From NCBI GenBank assembly GCA_947623305.1, contig CANQGQ010000007.1:85552-149551 (forward strand): a stretch of 64,000 bases of DNA, in the 5' to 3' direction. The DNA is from an uncultured Alistipes sp. GTDB lineage: Bacteria; Bacteroidota; Bacteroidia; Bacteroidales; Rikenellaceae. The translations under genes were made by a program, and so were the position numbers. Positions within the stretch are counted from its first letter, which is position 1. Every line of letters begins with the position of its first letter. Shown piece by piece: positions 8,845 through 17,238 of the stretch. The notes beneath the pieces were generated by a model, which was not told the DNA's origin, searched no databases, and worked only from the letters and a program-made list of their open reading frames with translations.

Positions 8845-9323
8845 TTGCAAATGTCGGTCAAAAAAATCATGATTCCAAATTTTCAATCAATTATTTTTCA
8901 GATAGATATTATCATATTATTATATTATGATATTATAATAATATCCGAATTGCAAACGGTTTATATACAAACAAATACATAAATATCGACTAATGACACC
9001 GGAAGACATGATGAATTTGTTTTGAGTTATGTGTTGTTCGCTCGACACACGGGGAGAGCAGTTTTTTCACCCCTCACAACAGAGATGCGAAGGTAGCCGA
9101 AATCGCGAAGACAGCGGCAAGAATCGGTCGGCCCGGCCGACCGCCCGAAGGTACGATGCGGAAAAATCAGTCCGCGTTTTGCGCCGGCCTTCGGCCGCAA
9201 ATTTTTCCTTTCGTCTCCTTGCCTTCGTGCAGTCTTCGCGATCGGCTGATGCGGCATCGCTGTTCTGAGCGTTTCAGGCAGTTTAGAACTCCGGCGCAGG
9301 AGGGTAAAGTCTGCAAATAAGTT

Positions 9324-9686
9324 ATGAATCGTAGTCGTTTAATCTGGTTGTTGACCAAGAAGCTCGAACCGTCTTTCAACCTGTCGTCATGGATGCTTCA
9401 GCAAAAAGTTACGGAGGCGGTGAATGATGCAATGGTTGGAATGGATGAGTTGGAAGACTTCATCGAGCAGTTGCATTGTCGTGTCGTTCGCTTCAGTTAC
9501 CGAAAAGCCGACGGATCGGCTCGAGAAGCTCTCGGTACACTCAAATCGAGTATGCTCGACAAACTGTTGGCCGGACAAGAGCGAAAGCGAAGCGGTTCCG
9601 GATCATCCGATCGGATCGTGTATTACGATCTCGACTGTGAAGATTGGCGTTGTTTCAATCCGGAGAATTTCATTTCGATGGATTGA
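9324..9686 (+). CDS. DUF2693-like small protein (SH3-like barrel)
   Basis: 120 aa. The C-terminal half (about 50-118) reads VVRFSYRKADGSAREALGTL, then YYDLDCEDWRCFNPENF, matching the layout of DUF2693, a small SH3-like barrel family common on Bacteroidales mobile elements. The N-terminal 45 residues are helical and not recognised. No partner or reaction is known for the family. It is the first gene from the left edge of element A; a copy of the dispersed repeat (9691-9712) and a terminator (9715-9751) follow within 5 and 29 bp of its stop. The family call is by eye. Confidence 0.6.
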   Translation: MNRSRLIWLLTKKLEPSFNLSSWMLQQKVTEAVNDAMVGMDELEDFIEQLHCRVVRFSYRKADGSAREALGTLKSSMLDKLLAGQERKRSGSGSSDRIVYYDLDCEDWRCFNPENFISMD

Positions 9687-9690
9687 TTCC

Positions 9691-9712
9691 TCTTCCCTTC
9701 ACGGATCAACAT
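9691..9712 (+). repeat. Dispersed element-A repeat, copy 3
   Basis: TCTTCCCTTCACGGATCAAC followed by AT, 4 bp after the stop of the DUF2693-like gene. Confidence 0.75.
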
Positions 9713-9714
9713 TT

Positions 9715-9751
9715 CGATCCTGCGGCTCGATGCTGCGGGATCGTTTTTTTT
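9715..9751 (+). terminator. Intrinsic terminator of the DUF2693-like gene
   Basis: CGATCCTGCGGC pairs over 12 positions (two G-T) with GCTGCGGGATCG, loop TCGAT-like, followed by T8. Confidence 0.85.
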
Positions 9752-9752
9752 G

Positions 9753-9869
9753 CCGCTCCGAGGCGTCTATCCGGTGCAATGCACTTCGTGCCGCACCTCC
9801 TTATAGACGCCTCGGGCGGCCCTGCTCGTCTTCTTACCTGCACAGGGCAGATTGCGAAGCCGTTCGGCT
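9753..9869. repeat. 117-bp stem-loop module, copy 1
   Basis: Near-identical to 12406-12522. The outer stem CCGAGGCGTCTAT (9758-9770) pairs perfectly with 9803-9815. Inside, GGTGC pairs with GCACC and GCAC with GTGC. A second hairpin built on CTTCTTACCTGC follows. Differences between copies are mostly in loops or wobble pairs. Confidence 0.8.
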
Positions 9870-9926
9870 TCCAGCTCACGGAACCGACGCCACGGAGAGC
9901 CCCTCGCTGCGCTCGGGAGAGCGGAA

Positions 9927-10328
9927 CTTTTTTCGTGATTCGGTGGCGCGGGCTTGGCGTCTTGCTGCGATTAAGGAGATTGTCGGATTTCAAAGTCGGA
10001 TACACATCCCCACGTTGCCACCGGCCTTTTCCGATACAAAGGAAGATACTCGGATTTTCCCGACCAATGAACCCGTCGACTTTTTTCCTTCGGCCCCTGC
10101 GGGGTCAAGAAATTTACCCCTCCTGATGGTCGGGGCACACTGAAGAAATTTCTTGAAAAAAAGACGCCGGAACCCTTGGTCTTCGTGGGAAAATCGCGAG
10201 CATCGAAATCCGTATCGGAAAGGCTCTAATGGCAACGTGTAAGGGGATGTGAATCCTTCGTTCTTTGAAATCTTGAAATTCGTACCTCGCGGCGGCGACG
10301 CTTGTGCCCGCGACACCCACGAAAAAAG
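9927..10328. other. 400-nt near-continuous foldback, possible structured RNA or foldback element
   Basis: Nested pairs run through the whole stretch: 9927-9937/10318-10328 (11 bp, perfect), 9942-9953/10306-10317 (11 of 12), 9957-9961/10297-10301, 9964-9969/10288-10293 (one G-T), 9986-9995/10263-10272 (10 bp, perfect), 10003-10011/10243-10251 and 10012-10020/10230-10238 (each 9 bp, perfect), 10024-10037/10212-10224 (13 bp, one bulge), 10049-10061/10187-10200, 10062-10067/10176-10181, 10105-10115/10146-10156 (11 bp, perfect). No protein is credible here. No known RNA family was recognised. Confidence 0.75.
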
Positions 10329-10418
10329 AAAGTGTTTAGACGGAAAGTGATGGGCGTGACGAGGATATGAAGTTCAGGTTTCGCAAAAAAAAAATTAACT
10401 GCAACACACATTTCGATT

Positions 10419-11018
10419 ATGGCACTGCACCCATTCATTACGCGAGGCATCGTTTACGATACGGAAAAACAGACCGCTCGATTATATCAGGCAGTCAACC
10501 GTTTGGCGGTCAGCAATACCACGGGCGAATCATACATCGTGGTCGACGTGTTCCGCAATGCCGAGGGCGAGTATTTCTATACATTGATCGGTATGACCTC
10601 CTTGACCGTTTGCACGACGCAGTTTATCTTCGATACGAAAGAGGCGGAAGATTTCGGATTTTATGCCGATTGTAGTGCGCCGGTTATTCTGCCGAAGAGC
10701 CTGGCCGATCGCTTGATTGCACGGGCGTCGGACTTACCTTTGGATTTGGCCGCGGAAGCCGCGTTGAATCCGGTCGACTTGACCGAACGCGAAGAATCGG
10801 AACAGTTGCTCGAGAAGGCTTATTTGAGCCCGATGGCACAGATCGTCGAATACTCCGACAAATGTTACGCCGTCTTCACCGCGGAGAAACACGACATCGA
10901 TCTGTTGCAGTTCATCGGCGCAACCCGAAACGACCGACTGACATGGAAGGGCGTGAAGGTTTCCGGTTGGGTCATTCCGAAATCGCATTGCGAGCGGTTG
11001 GCCAGACTGGTAAAATAG
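10419..11018 (+). CDS. Unknown protein with C-terminal GWxxPK module
   Basis: 199 aa, no family recognised for residues 1-140. The last 55 residues (AVFTAEKHDIDLLQFIGATR, then LTWKGVKVSGWVIPKSHCERL) resemble the C-terminus of the ORF6N-type protein at 49478-50242 (LLKSIGARFN, then LTWQGERMAGWILPKTHIDSL). This suggests a shared small domain on two proteins of the same element. It starts with ATG after an A-rich leader, 90 bp downstream of the foldback, and is followed 23 bp later by the HD-domain-like gene, so the two may be co-transcribed. Cytoplasmic, with no signal peptide. Confidence 0.65.
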   Translation: MALHPFITRGIVYDTEKQTARLYQAVNRLAVSNTTGESYIVVDVFRNAEGEYFYTLIGMTSLTVCTTQFIFDTKEAEDFGFYADCSAPVILPKSLADRLIARASDLPLDLAAEAALNPVDLTEREESEQLLEKAYLSPMAQIVEYSDKCYAVFTAEKHDIDLLQFIGATRNDRLTWKGVKVSGWVIPKSHCERLARLVK

Positions 11019-11041
11019 ATCGATTCAACGATAGAACGATT

Positions 11042-11560
11042 ATGAAAGTCGGTACGAAAAGTCTCCTGTTCGGAGCTCATCAGTTCATCCTCCATCCCGT
11101 TTTGGTCGCTTTCGCTTGGTGGCGCCTGTACGGGTTTCCGTTCGACCCGCGTCTTTGGATCGCGTTCATCGTGCACGATTGGGGGTATTGGGGCAAAGGC
11201 GACATGGACGGTGCCGAGGGTGAGACCCACGTTTTGCTCGGCGCTCGGATCATGCGTATCTTCGGTTCGCAGTGGGAAGCGTTCACCCGCCATCATTCGC
11301 GGTTCTACTCCCGCATCGACGGGGCTCGGCCGTCTCGTCTGTGTTACGCCGACAAACTCGCCCTGTGCTTGGAGTCGCCCGCCTTCTACCTGTTCCGCAC
11401 GCGATTGACCGGTGAGTTGGCCGAGTATATGGATCTTTCCGCGAATGGCAAGTACAGCTGTCAAGAGTACATGCACCGTTCGATCGACCGGCCGGCCGGT
11501 TGGTTCGATGCCGTGAAATGCTTTACCGTCAAGTTCGTGGCGAAACATTACCGGATTTAG
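11042..11560 (+). CDS. HD-domain-like protein
   Basis: 172 aa. Histidines and aspartates are spaced as in metal-dependent HD phosphohydrolases: H in GAHQF, HD in VHDWGYWG, H in GETHV, HH in RHHSRF, D in YADKLAL. The start at 11042 is chosen because a longer frame overlaps the upstream gene by 150 bp; here it begins 23 bp after that gene's stop. Many HD proteins cleave nucleotides or phosphoesters, but the substrate cannot be told. The family call rests on the motif order only. A hydrophobic stretch near residues 10-25 may be buried or membrane-facing. Confidence 0.6.
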   Translation: MKVGTKSLLFGAHQFILHPVLVAFAWWRLYGFPFDPRLWIAFIVHDWGYWGKGDMDGAEGETHVLLGARIMRIFGSQWEAFTRHHSRFYSRIDGARPSRLCYADKLALCLESPAFYLFRTRLTGELAEYMDLSANGKYSCQEYMHRSIDRPAGWFDAVKCFTVKFVAKHYRI

Positions 11561-11573
11561 TTGCGGCAAAAAT

Positions 11574-11603
11574 TTTGCAAGTCGAAATAAGTACGTATAT
11601 TTG
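11574..11603 (+). promoter_or_regulatory. Promoter of yefM-yoeB
   Basis: TTTG at 11574-11577 and TATATTTG at 11596-11603, 18-bp spacer, 23 bp before the antitoxin ATG. Confidence 0.7.
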
Positions 11604-11626
11604 TACGGATTAAACTACGAACGATT

Positions 11627-11887
11627 ATGAGGACTGCGAATTATTCGGAATTGCGCCAAAATCTCAAGCATTTTTTGGACAGCGTCATTCAGGACAGCGA
11701 ACCGTTGCTGGTGCATCGCGCCGGAAACGAAAGCGTTGTCGTCATCTCATTGGAGGAATACAATGCCATCAAAGAGACCGAGTACATCATGAAATCGCCC
11801 GCCATGATGGAGGCGATCCGTAAGGGCGACGAGGAAATCCGCAACGGAGGCGGTGAAACGATCGATCTGGAAACGTTATGGAAATAA
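11627..11887 (+). CDS. yefM: YefM/Phd-family antitoxin
   Basis: 86 aa. The N-terminus MRTANYSELRQNLKHFLD is the standard Phd/YefM DNA-binding start, with VVVISLEEYNAIKET following as in the family. The C-terminal third is acidic and likely wraps the toxin. It overlaps the yoeB gene by 10 bp (stop 11887, toxin start 11878), the usual translational coupling. The antitoxin probably represses its own promoter at 11574-11603, alone and with the toxin. The pair would stabilise element A or respond to stress. Confidence 0.92.
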   Translation: MRTANYSELRQNLKHFLDSVIQDSEPLLVHRAGNESVVVISLEEYNAIKETEYIMKSPAMMEAIRKGDEEIRNGGGETIDLETLWK

Positions 11888-12150
11888 AATTGCTCGAACA
11901 GGCTCGTTCGGATTTGGCGTATTGGAAACAGACGGGCAACAAAGCCATCATGAAAAAAATCACGATGTTGTTGCAAGACATCATCGAGCATCCATATACC
12001 GGCATCGGTAAGCCGGAGGCATTGAAGTATGAATTGGCCGGAAAATGGTCGCGCCGCATCACTTCCGAACATCGGCTTATTTATTCTGTAAACGAGGAAC
12101 TGATTATCGTTTATGTATTTTCGATGAGATACCATTACGGTAAGAAATAG
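11878..12150 (+). CDS. yoeB: YoeB-family mRNA interferase toxin
   Basis: 90 aa, RelE superfamily fold. Toxins of this family enter the ribosomal A site and cut mRNA. Family features seen: DIIEHPYTGIGKPEALK in the middle, WSRRITSEHRLIY, and the C-terminal catalytic region SMRYHYGKK with the conserved His-Tyr near the end. Length and overlap with yefM are normal. A copy of the dispersed repeat (12153-12176) begins 2 bp after the stop and a terminator follows. No damaging mutation is visible, so it is likely active. Confidence 0.93.
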   Translation: MEIKLLEQARSDLAYWKQTGNKAIMKKITMLLQDIIEHPYTGIGKPEALKYELAGKWSRRITSEHRLIYSVNEELIIVYVFSMRYHYGKK

Positions 12151-12152
12151 TT

Positions 12153-12176
12153 CTTCTTCCCTTCACGGGTCAACAT
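12153..12176 (+). repeat. Dispersed element-A repeat, copy 4
   Basis: CTTCTTCCCTTCACGGGTCA then ACAT, 2 bp after the yoeB stop. Confidence 0.75.
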
Positions 12177-12178
12177 CG

Positions 12179-12211
12179 GAGCCCGCGGCCGAACGCCGCG
12201 GGCTCTTTTTT
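12179..12211 (+). terminator. yoeB terminator
   Basis: GAGCCCGCGG pairs perfectly with CCGCGGGCTC (10 bp), followed by T6. Confidence 0.9.
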
Positions 12212-12405
12212 GTCGGTACGTGCGTGGCGCGGCTCATCCGGCGGTCGGTGGGGATGTCGGGCGTCTTGCGGGAGCCGCGCTTCTACTGTTTCGGTCATCC
12301 GGCATCGAAAGCGGTACCCGCCCATGGGGAGGGTCGCCGGACTGGTGTCCGGCTGCGTGCCTCTTTCTTTACCAAAGAAACCGGCAGCAAAGAAAACTCT
12401 TCGGG

Positions 12406-12522
12406 CCGTTCCGAGGCGTCTATCCGGTGCAACGCACTTCGTGCCGCACCTCCTTATAGACGCCTCGGGCGGCCTTGCTCGTCTTCTTACCTGCACAGGG
12501 CAGGTCGCGAAGCCGTCCGGTT
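12406..12522. repeat. 117-bp stem-loop module, copy 2
   Basis: Second copy of the module at 9753-9869. The outer 13-bp stem is 12411-12423/12456-12468 and is unchanged. Confidence 0.8.
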
Positions 12523-12606
12523 GTTGCTCGCGGTAAGGAGACGTCCTTGCCGCTTCGGGTCTGGGCGACAGATCGCTTTGGATTCTTTTCGGTATACGGA
12601 TTTCGT

Positions 12607-12629
12607 TTCTTCCCTTCACGGTTCAACAT
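12607..12629 (+). repeat. Dispersed element-A repeat, copy 5
   Basis: TTCTTCCCTTCACGGTTCAA followed by CAT, inside the hairpin-dense region and not next to a gene. Confidence 0.75.
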
Positions 12630-13286
12630 TTCGCCCCGACAGAGGCGGGCCCGAATGCCCCGTATGGGGCATTCGGGTCGCGTTCGATTTGCAGTTCGAC
12701 GGGCTCACTGCAAATCCAGCGGAGATTCGTCTATTCGCTGCCATGCGCTCCGCCGGAGCCTCGCTTCGGCAGCGGACGAATCGCACCCCCTTCGCCCCTC
12801 GATAGGGGCTCCTTCTTTCCGGAAAGAAGCAAAGCGTCGGTCGAGTTCGGAAGTCGCAGAGCGACTTCCGCCTTTCGACCGCCTTGCAGCGAGCTGCAAG
12901 AGAACGGTAGAAAAATTCACTCGCCATCTAAAATGCCGGGCAGTTTCTGCCCTCGATGCTTCGGCAAACCGCAGTTTGCCGAAGCGCATTTTGCGGTCGA
13001 CGGATGCGAGAAAAGCGGATGCTTTTCTCTATTATCCGGCGCCCGCCGATGGCGACCGGTTCACGATTTTTTCCAACCGGCAAAGGCGCGATTACGCAAG
13101 CGCAATCTCTCCGAAAAATCCGCAGGAAGTCATGCGGATTTTTCGGCCGCCTTTTTTGCCGGTTGAAAATCGTTCCCTTGTTACATTTTTCTTGTGAACA
13201 AGCGGGAATCACGCTGACCGCGTGATTCGAATTTTAATTGAACGATTTAAGGCGTTGATATATAGTTGATTGCGACCCGATAAAAT

Positions 13287-13719
13287 GTCGCATTTTAAGA
13301 AAAAAACGCTGCATTTTATGCCGCATTTTTGCTGCATTCTTTTCTATAACATTGAAATATAAGGTAATACGGTGGTCTTTCTATTCAGCAAAATGCTGCA
13401 TTTGCCTTTTTCAAGAACAATTTCGATCACAGTTCGAATTATGGATCATATTGCCGAATCATTCGATTTTCGGGTCGGAAGATCGTTGGACGAAAAAAAA
13501 TTTTTTGACGAAAAAAATAGCATAAACTACAGCCATCGAAAACTTAAAATTGCGGTTATCAAATCATTGCAGATGCGGATATTATTATAATATAATAATA
13601 TAATAATATCATATTATTCATAATTTTTTAGAATAGATTGGAATACATATATTTGTTGGCACATGATGCTTCTCGAAAGCATTTGTCCGATAATGATTTA
13701 TTCGTAGAAAGTGAACTTT
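13287..13719. other. Candidate transfer-origin region upstream of mobilisation genes
   Basis: No gene. Five copies of a GYYGCATTTT-like motif lie at 13287, 13308, 13320, 13331 and 13395, and an ATTAT-rich block at 13578-13616. The position just upstream of the mobilisation protein and relaxase genes is where oriT usually lies. The nick site cannot be identified by eye. Confidence 0.4.
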
Positions 13720-14229
13720 ATGATGGAGAAAAAAGAGATGGTATCTGTTCGTATACCGAAGAACGTGCGGGACGAAATAAAAGTTTGGGCCAAAGAAAAA
13801 CGACGGACGATGAGCGGAATGTTGTGTCAGATCATTCGTCAATATCGTAAGCAAGGGGACGAATCCAATGAATCGTATATCGATCTATTGAAACGCATCG
13901 GAACCGTTGTCGACGGTCTTTCTTATGGGATGACGAAAATCGCAGGTTCGGCGGAGCGCACCGAGACATTTATCAAGACGTTGTTAAGCCAAGATCGGCC
14001 GGCTGTTCAAGGTATTCCGGATGATTCTGCCAGCAGTAGCGTTTCGACATCGGGTTGCGATGATTCCGTGATTTCGGCTTTGTCGGCTCTTTTAGGCCGG
14101 CTGTTGGATCGGGCGACCCGCACGAAGAATTTCGACGGCACGCAGGCGATGCAGATACGCATTTCGATGGACGAGTTCGCTCGGATACAAAACCAGTACG
14201 AACAGGTATGTACGTTACGAAATTCATAG
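13720..14229 (+). CDS. Mobilisation accessory protein (ribbon-helix-helix-like)
   Basis: 169 aa. The N-terminus EMVSVRIPKNVRDEIKVWAK then RRTMSGMLCQIIR has the beta-strand plus two helices of ribbon-helix-helix DNA-binding proteins. Such proteins bind oriT and recruit the relaxase. The ATG at 13720 is preferred over the GTG at 13711. The gene overlaps the relaxase gene by 22 bp (relaxase start 14208), indicating coupled translation. The middle (90-115) is Ser-rich and likely a linker; the C-terminus is predicted helical. Role is inferred from position and fold. Confidence 0.75.
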   Translation: MMEKKEMVSVRIPKNVRDEIKVWAKEKRRTMSGMLCQIIRQYRKQGDESNESYIDLLKRIGTVVDGLSYGMTKIAGSAERTETFIKTLLSQDRPAVQGIPDDSASSSVSTSGCDDSVISALSALLGRLLDRATRTKNFDGTQAMQIRISMDEFARIQNQYEQVCTLRNS

Positions 14230-17012
14230 ACAACGTGAAATACCGGCAGGGTTCCGTGATGAACTACGTGCTGTATTTGGAGAAAGAGCGGTTGGTTCAG
14301 GAGTATTTGGACAGCACCTCTTCCCGGGAGTTGTCGGCTTATTTGGACAAACAGAACGACGTCGTGCGGGCCGAGGGGCAGGAGTATTTTTTCAACGGGT
14401 CGGGCAATACGTTCGACAGCGAGGATGTTACGAAGGCGATCGATGCGAACGTCAAGGGTCTGAAAAAATCCGAAGCGCGGTATTATACATTCGCCATTTC
14501 GCCTTCTGCGCAGGAGATTACCCACCTTCGGCGTCTGATCGCCGATACGAAACAGGCGATGCTGGATTCGGGCGAGCTCGTTCCCGCGACGTTCGACGAC
14601 GATCTGATGCGCGGTTATTTGAAAGAGTACGCCGTGCAATGTATGGACACCTATGCCCGAAATTTCCATCATCCGAAGATTCAAGATAACCGCGATCTGT
14701 TGTGGTTCGGGATGGTCGAGAAGGATCGTTACTGGAAGAGCCAAGACAAGGAGGTTCGGACGAATGCCCGGATTCAGAAACAGATCGCCGCCCTTCGCGT
14801 GCAGGCGGAGCAAGGCAAGGCGGTTTCCGACAAAATCGAGGCTTTGGAAAAGCGGTTGATTCGGGAATGCGACGTGCGGCCGGGCGGTAGCCGCGAGATT
14901 CTCGCGCCGATGATGCCCAAATCCGGCGACAACTGGCACGTGCATATCAGCGTCAGCCGGCGGGACATCACCAATACGTTCAACCTCAGCCCCAACGCCA
15001 ACGGTCGCGGCAGCAAGAAACACGTGTTGAACGGACAGTCGGTTCGCGTGGGGTTCGACCGCGAGGCGTTCAAGATCGCGTGCGAACGGAACTTCGACCG
15101 GTTGTTCGTCCACAGCCGCCTCGCCACCGAGAGTTACGAACAGGCGAAACGTTTGCGGAAGGAGAACGCTTTCGCTTACGCGAAGCAGCTCGCCAAAGAC
15201 AGGGCCATCCGGCACCAAGAGGCTCGGGCTTTCCGGCAGCTCGGGGTCGCCGGATACCAAGATTATTACAGCGATCTGTTGCAGCGGGAGCGGCTCGACG
15301 GGCGGCAGTTGCTGCAATTGAAGGGGTACCTTGCCCGTCGGATTCATGCGTGTACACCTACGAAATCAGTCGACCAGTTAATAAATCTCGACTTGGAGGA
15401 GTTGCGCAGCGAATTGGCCGGTCTCGATAGGGAGCCGACGGTTTCGCCTTCGTATTTGACACAGAGCGTAGCGGCCCGCATCGGCGATAAGACGCTCGAA
15501 ATATCCGGTTTGCAGGGTTATCATCCCGTTACGACCGCCTACCGGCAGTTGCGCCGCGGTATTCGAATGCGGGAGGCTGTCGATCTGCACCGCGAGGCGG
15601 TCGACCGATGGATCGGAATCTATTCCGACCGGTGGTATCGGGAGAATTACCGGTTCGTGAGCATCGCCTCGATGCTGCGGATGGATACATTGCAGGCGCA
15701 GGCCGCCTTTCTGAATAACGAATTGGGCGAATCCGTACTTCTCGCCAGCGCGCAGGAGTATGCGAAAGAACTCGAACGGCAGCTCGTCGGCGAGTTTCTC
15801 CGGACGGCTTGGCCCGAGTGGAAGCAGGATACGATCCGGTCGTACGCTCAAGTGCTTTTCGGCCGCGATGCGTCCGACGTCCGTTCTTCGAAGGAGTTCG
15901 ATGCCTTGGCTCGGGAGCGCCTTTTGCCGGTCGAGGCGCAACAGCGGATCGACACGCTCGCCGGCCTTTGTAGAATCGAAAAATTCGAATCGTTGCAGGC
16001 TCGTATCGCCGAGCTTCAGCCGCAAACGGCTTCCGGGTTGACGGCCCGTCTTCAAACGTTCCTGACCGAGCAGGGGCAGCCGTTGCAAGCCTTGAAGTCC
16101 GTTTTGTCCGACCGCAGCGTTTCCGCCCTTGAAAAAGAGCGGCGGATTCTGCGATTAGCACTCGACGACAAGAGCTTGTATCGGGCACTTCGGAATTGGA
16201 AGACGGGGATATTGAATGGGCTCGAACGTCGGAATCCCGCTATGAAATACGCGCAGTTGCAGCAAGAGACGAATCGCCTGCTCGGGGAACTGAAAACGAT
16301 CGGCGACGAACGGAAAACGGCTTTCGACCGGGCGATTCGGGATTTCTTGAATCGACGTATGCCCGATTATGCTCCGATCATCGAAAAGCAGTCGCAGTTG
16401 GAGCGGTTGATCGAGGCGCTTTCGCCCTCTGCGGAGGAATATCCGGAACGATTGGCCGAAGCGAATCGGGCGATCGCTCGGGCTCTGTCGCCTCGGGCCG
16501 AGCGCATCTTCGAAAAGGAGGGTCAGCGACTGTTCGGGCCCGACACGCATTGGAAGAACGAGACCGATTTTCTGAAATATATCGAATCGCATTTCGCTCC
16601 GGAGCGGGCTGCGACCTATCGGCCGGTTCTGAATCGAATTTTCTCGGAAATCGAAGAGGAGCGGCGGACGGTGATCCGGCAATATGCCGACCGATTGTTC
16701 GCCGATACCGAGGGGTATCGGGTCGATTCCATCCGGTTGCAGCAAGGTTCCGTCAATCGTTTCATCGACCGGAAATATGCGCCGAAAGAGGCCAAGCGGT
16801 ATAAGGAGGATTTGCAGCGGGCCGTCGCTGCCGTTTGCCGGCATCCCGTCTTGCAGGAGACGGAGTACAAGGTTTTCGACTTGGCGACGCAGAAACGGAT
16901 CGCGGTTCGGGCTGCGGCGAAGGTCGGGCCGGTTCGGTTGCCCGTCTCTCCACCGATGCTGGCTTTGAAAACGGTTTCCAAGCTATTCAAGCTCTTAATA
17001 AATGGTTATTGA
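14208..17012 (+). CDS. Relaxase, DUF5712/MobP-like
   Basis: 934 aa. Relaxases nick oriT and lead the transferred strand. The N-terminus (YVTKFIDNVK, then VMNYVLYLEKE) matches the DUF5712 type found on Bacteroidales elements. A metal-binding HxH motif is visible in GDNWHVHISVSRRD near residue 245. The nicking tyrosine is probably one of the early ones (Tyr2 or those near 12-23) but cannot be fixed by eye. Residues 350-900 are long, charged and helical with no recognised domain, making the protein longer than most MobP relaxases. The next three genes overlap or nearly touch it, so it belongs to the transfer operon. Confidence 0.82.
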   Translation: MYVTKFIDNVKYRQGSVMNYVLYLEKERLVQEYLDSTSSRELSAYLDKQNDVVRAEGQEYFFNGSGNTFDSEDVTKAIDANVKGLKKSEARYYTFAISPSAQEITHLRRLIADTKQAMLDSGELVPATFDDDLMRGYLKEYAVQCMDTYARNFHHPKIQDNRDLLWFGMVEKDRYWKSQDKEVRTNARIQKQIAALRVQAEQGKAVSDKIEALEKRLIRECDVRPGGSREILAPMMPKSGDNWHVHISVSRRDITNTFNLSPNANGRGSKKHVLNGQSVRVGFDREAFKIACERNFDRLFVHSRLATESYEQAKRLRKENAFAYAKQLAKDRAIRHQEARAFRQLGVAGYQDYYSDLLQRERLDGRQLLQLKGYLARRIHACTPTKSVDQLINLDLEELRSELAGLDREPTVSPSYLTQSVAARIGDKTLEISGLQGYHPVTTAYRQLRRGIRMREAVDLHREAVDRWIGIYSDRWYRENYRFVSIASMLRMDTLQAQAAFLNNELGESVLLASAQEYAKELERQLVGEFLRTAWPEWKQDTIRSYAQVLFGRDASDVRSSKEFDALARERLLPVEAQQRIDTLAGLCRIEKFESLQARIAELQPQTASGLTARLQTFLTEQGQPLQALKSVLSDRSVSALEKERRILRLALDDKSLYRALRNWKTGILNGLERRNPAMKYAQLQQETNRLLGELKTIGDERKTAFDRAIRDFLNRRMPDYAPIIEKQSQLERLIEALSPSAEEYPERLAEANRAIARALSPRAERIFEKEGQRLFGPDTHWKNETDFLKYIESHFAPERAATYRPVLNRIFSEIEEERRTVIRQYADRLFADTEGYRVDSIRLQQGSVNRFIDRKYAPKEAKRYKEDLQRAVAAVCRHPVLQETEYKVFDLATQKRIAVRAAAKVGPVRLPVSPPMLALKTVSKLFKLLINGY

Positions 17013-17238
17013 TATGGAAGAATTGCATTTTACGTGGATTTCGGCGGTGAAGATTTTCGCCGCGCTGTTGCTTCTCGGCGTGTGGCTCGTCTGCCGCAGC
17101 CAGGCCAAGGCCGAACGTCGGGCGCAGCAGCACGGATCGGGTTCGGTCATCGCGCCGCGGTCGATTTTAGTTATGGCGATCGTCGCCATCGTGTTTTTAA
17201 TCATCGCCCTGTTGTGGGGAAATACTTCGACGCTATGA
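17002..17238 (+). CDS. Small transfer-region membrane protein
   Basis: 78 aa with two hydrophobic helices (about 13-30 and 54-72) and a basic loop between them (KAERRAQQ). It overlaps the relaxase by 11 bp (an ATG at 17014 would remove the overlap) and the coupling protein by 4 bp. Position suggests it helps the coupling protein or mating channel. No family recognised. Confidence 0.7.
   Translation: MVIDMEELHFTWISAVKIFAALLLLGVWLVCRSQAKAERRAQQHGSGSVIAPRSILVMAIVAIVFLIIALLWGNTSTL

Larger units (their letters stand above)
8410..9323. other. Non-coding left arm of element A
   Basis: No convincing gene is seen; the short open frames lack family features and credible starts. It holds an inverted copy of the dispersed repeat (8512-8534), a partial copy (8831-8844) and an ATTAT-rich block (8901-8948) ending in AATATCCGAA. 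Confidence 0.5.
12228..13228. other. Hairpin-dense non-coding region
   Basis: No gene is credible. Hairpins follow each other almost without gaps: 12228-12279 (9 bp), 12366-12382, 12480-12543 (11 of 12), 12650-12677 (12 bp), 12686-12716 (9), 12724-12782 (8 bp + 7 bp + 5 bp nested), 12794-12809 (6), 12812-12829 (18-bp palindrome), 12838-12881 (7 outer, 9 inner), 12883-12900, 12938-12952 (6), 12958-12985 (12), 13008-13029 (9), 13064-13172 (about 20 bp with bulges, enclosing a perfect 14-bp hairpin at 13111-13146), 13206-13228 (9). One long structured RNA or an array of protein sites are both possible. Confidence 0.75.

Noticed and set aside
8690..9268. Several 60-80-residue frames in the left arm of element A
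   Set aside because: No conserved features and they overlap repeats and each other on both strands.
10862..11041. Longer start for the HD-domain-like gene
   Set aside because: It would overlap the preceding gene by about 150 bp in another frame; the ATG at 11042 fits the motif start.
9753..12522. Integron attC sites
   Set aside because: No integron integrase, and the stem-loops lack the attC core triplets and arm layout.
12420..12629. Small minus-strand protein starting MLNREGKK
   Set aside because: Its start is simply the dispersed repeat and the rest covers the structured module; no coding signs.
9690..13230. Group II intron, retron or diversity-generating element
   Set aside because: No reverse transcriptase in the window and no domain V or msr-like core was recognised, despite the strong structure.
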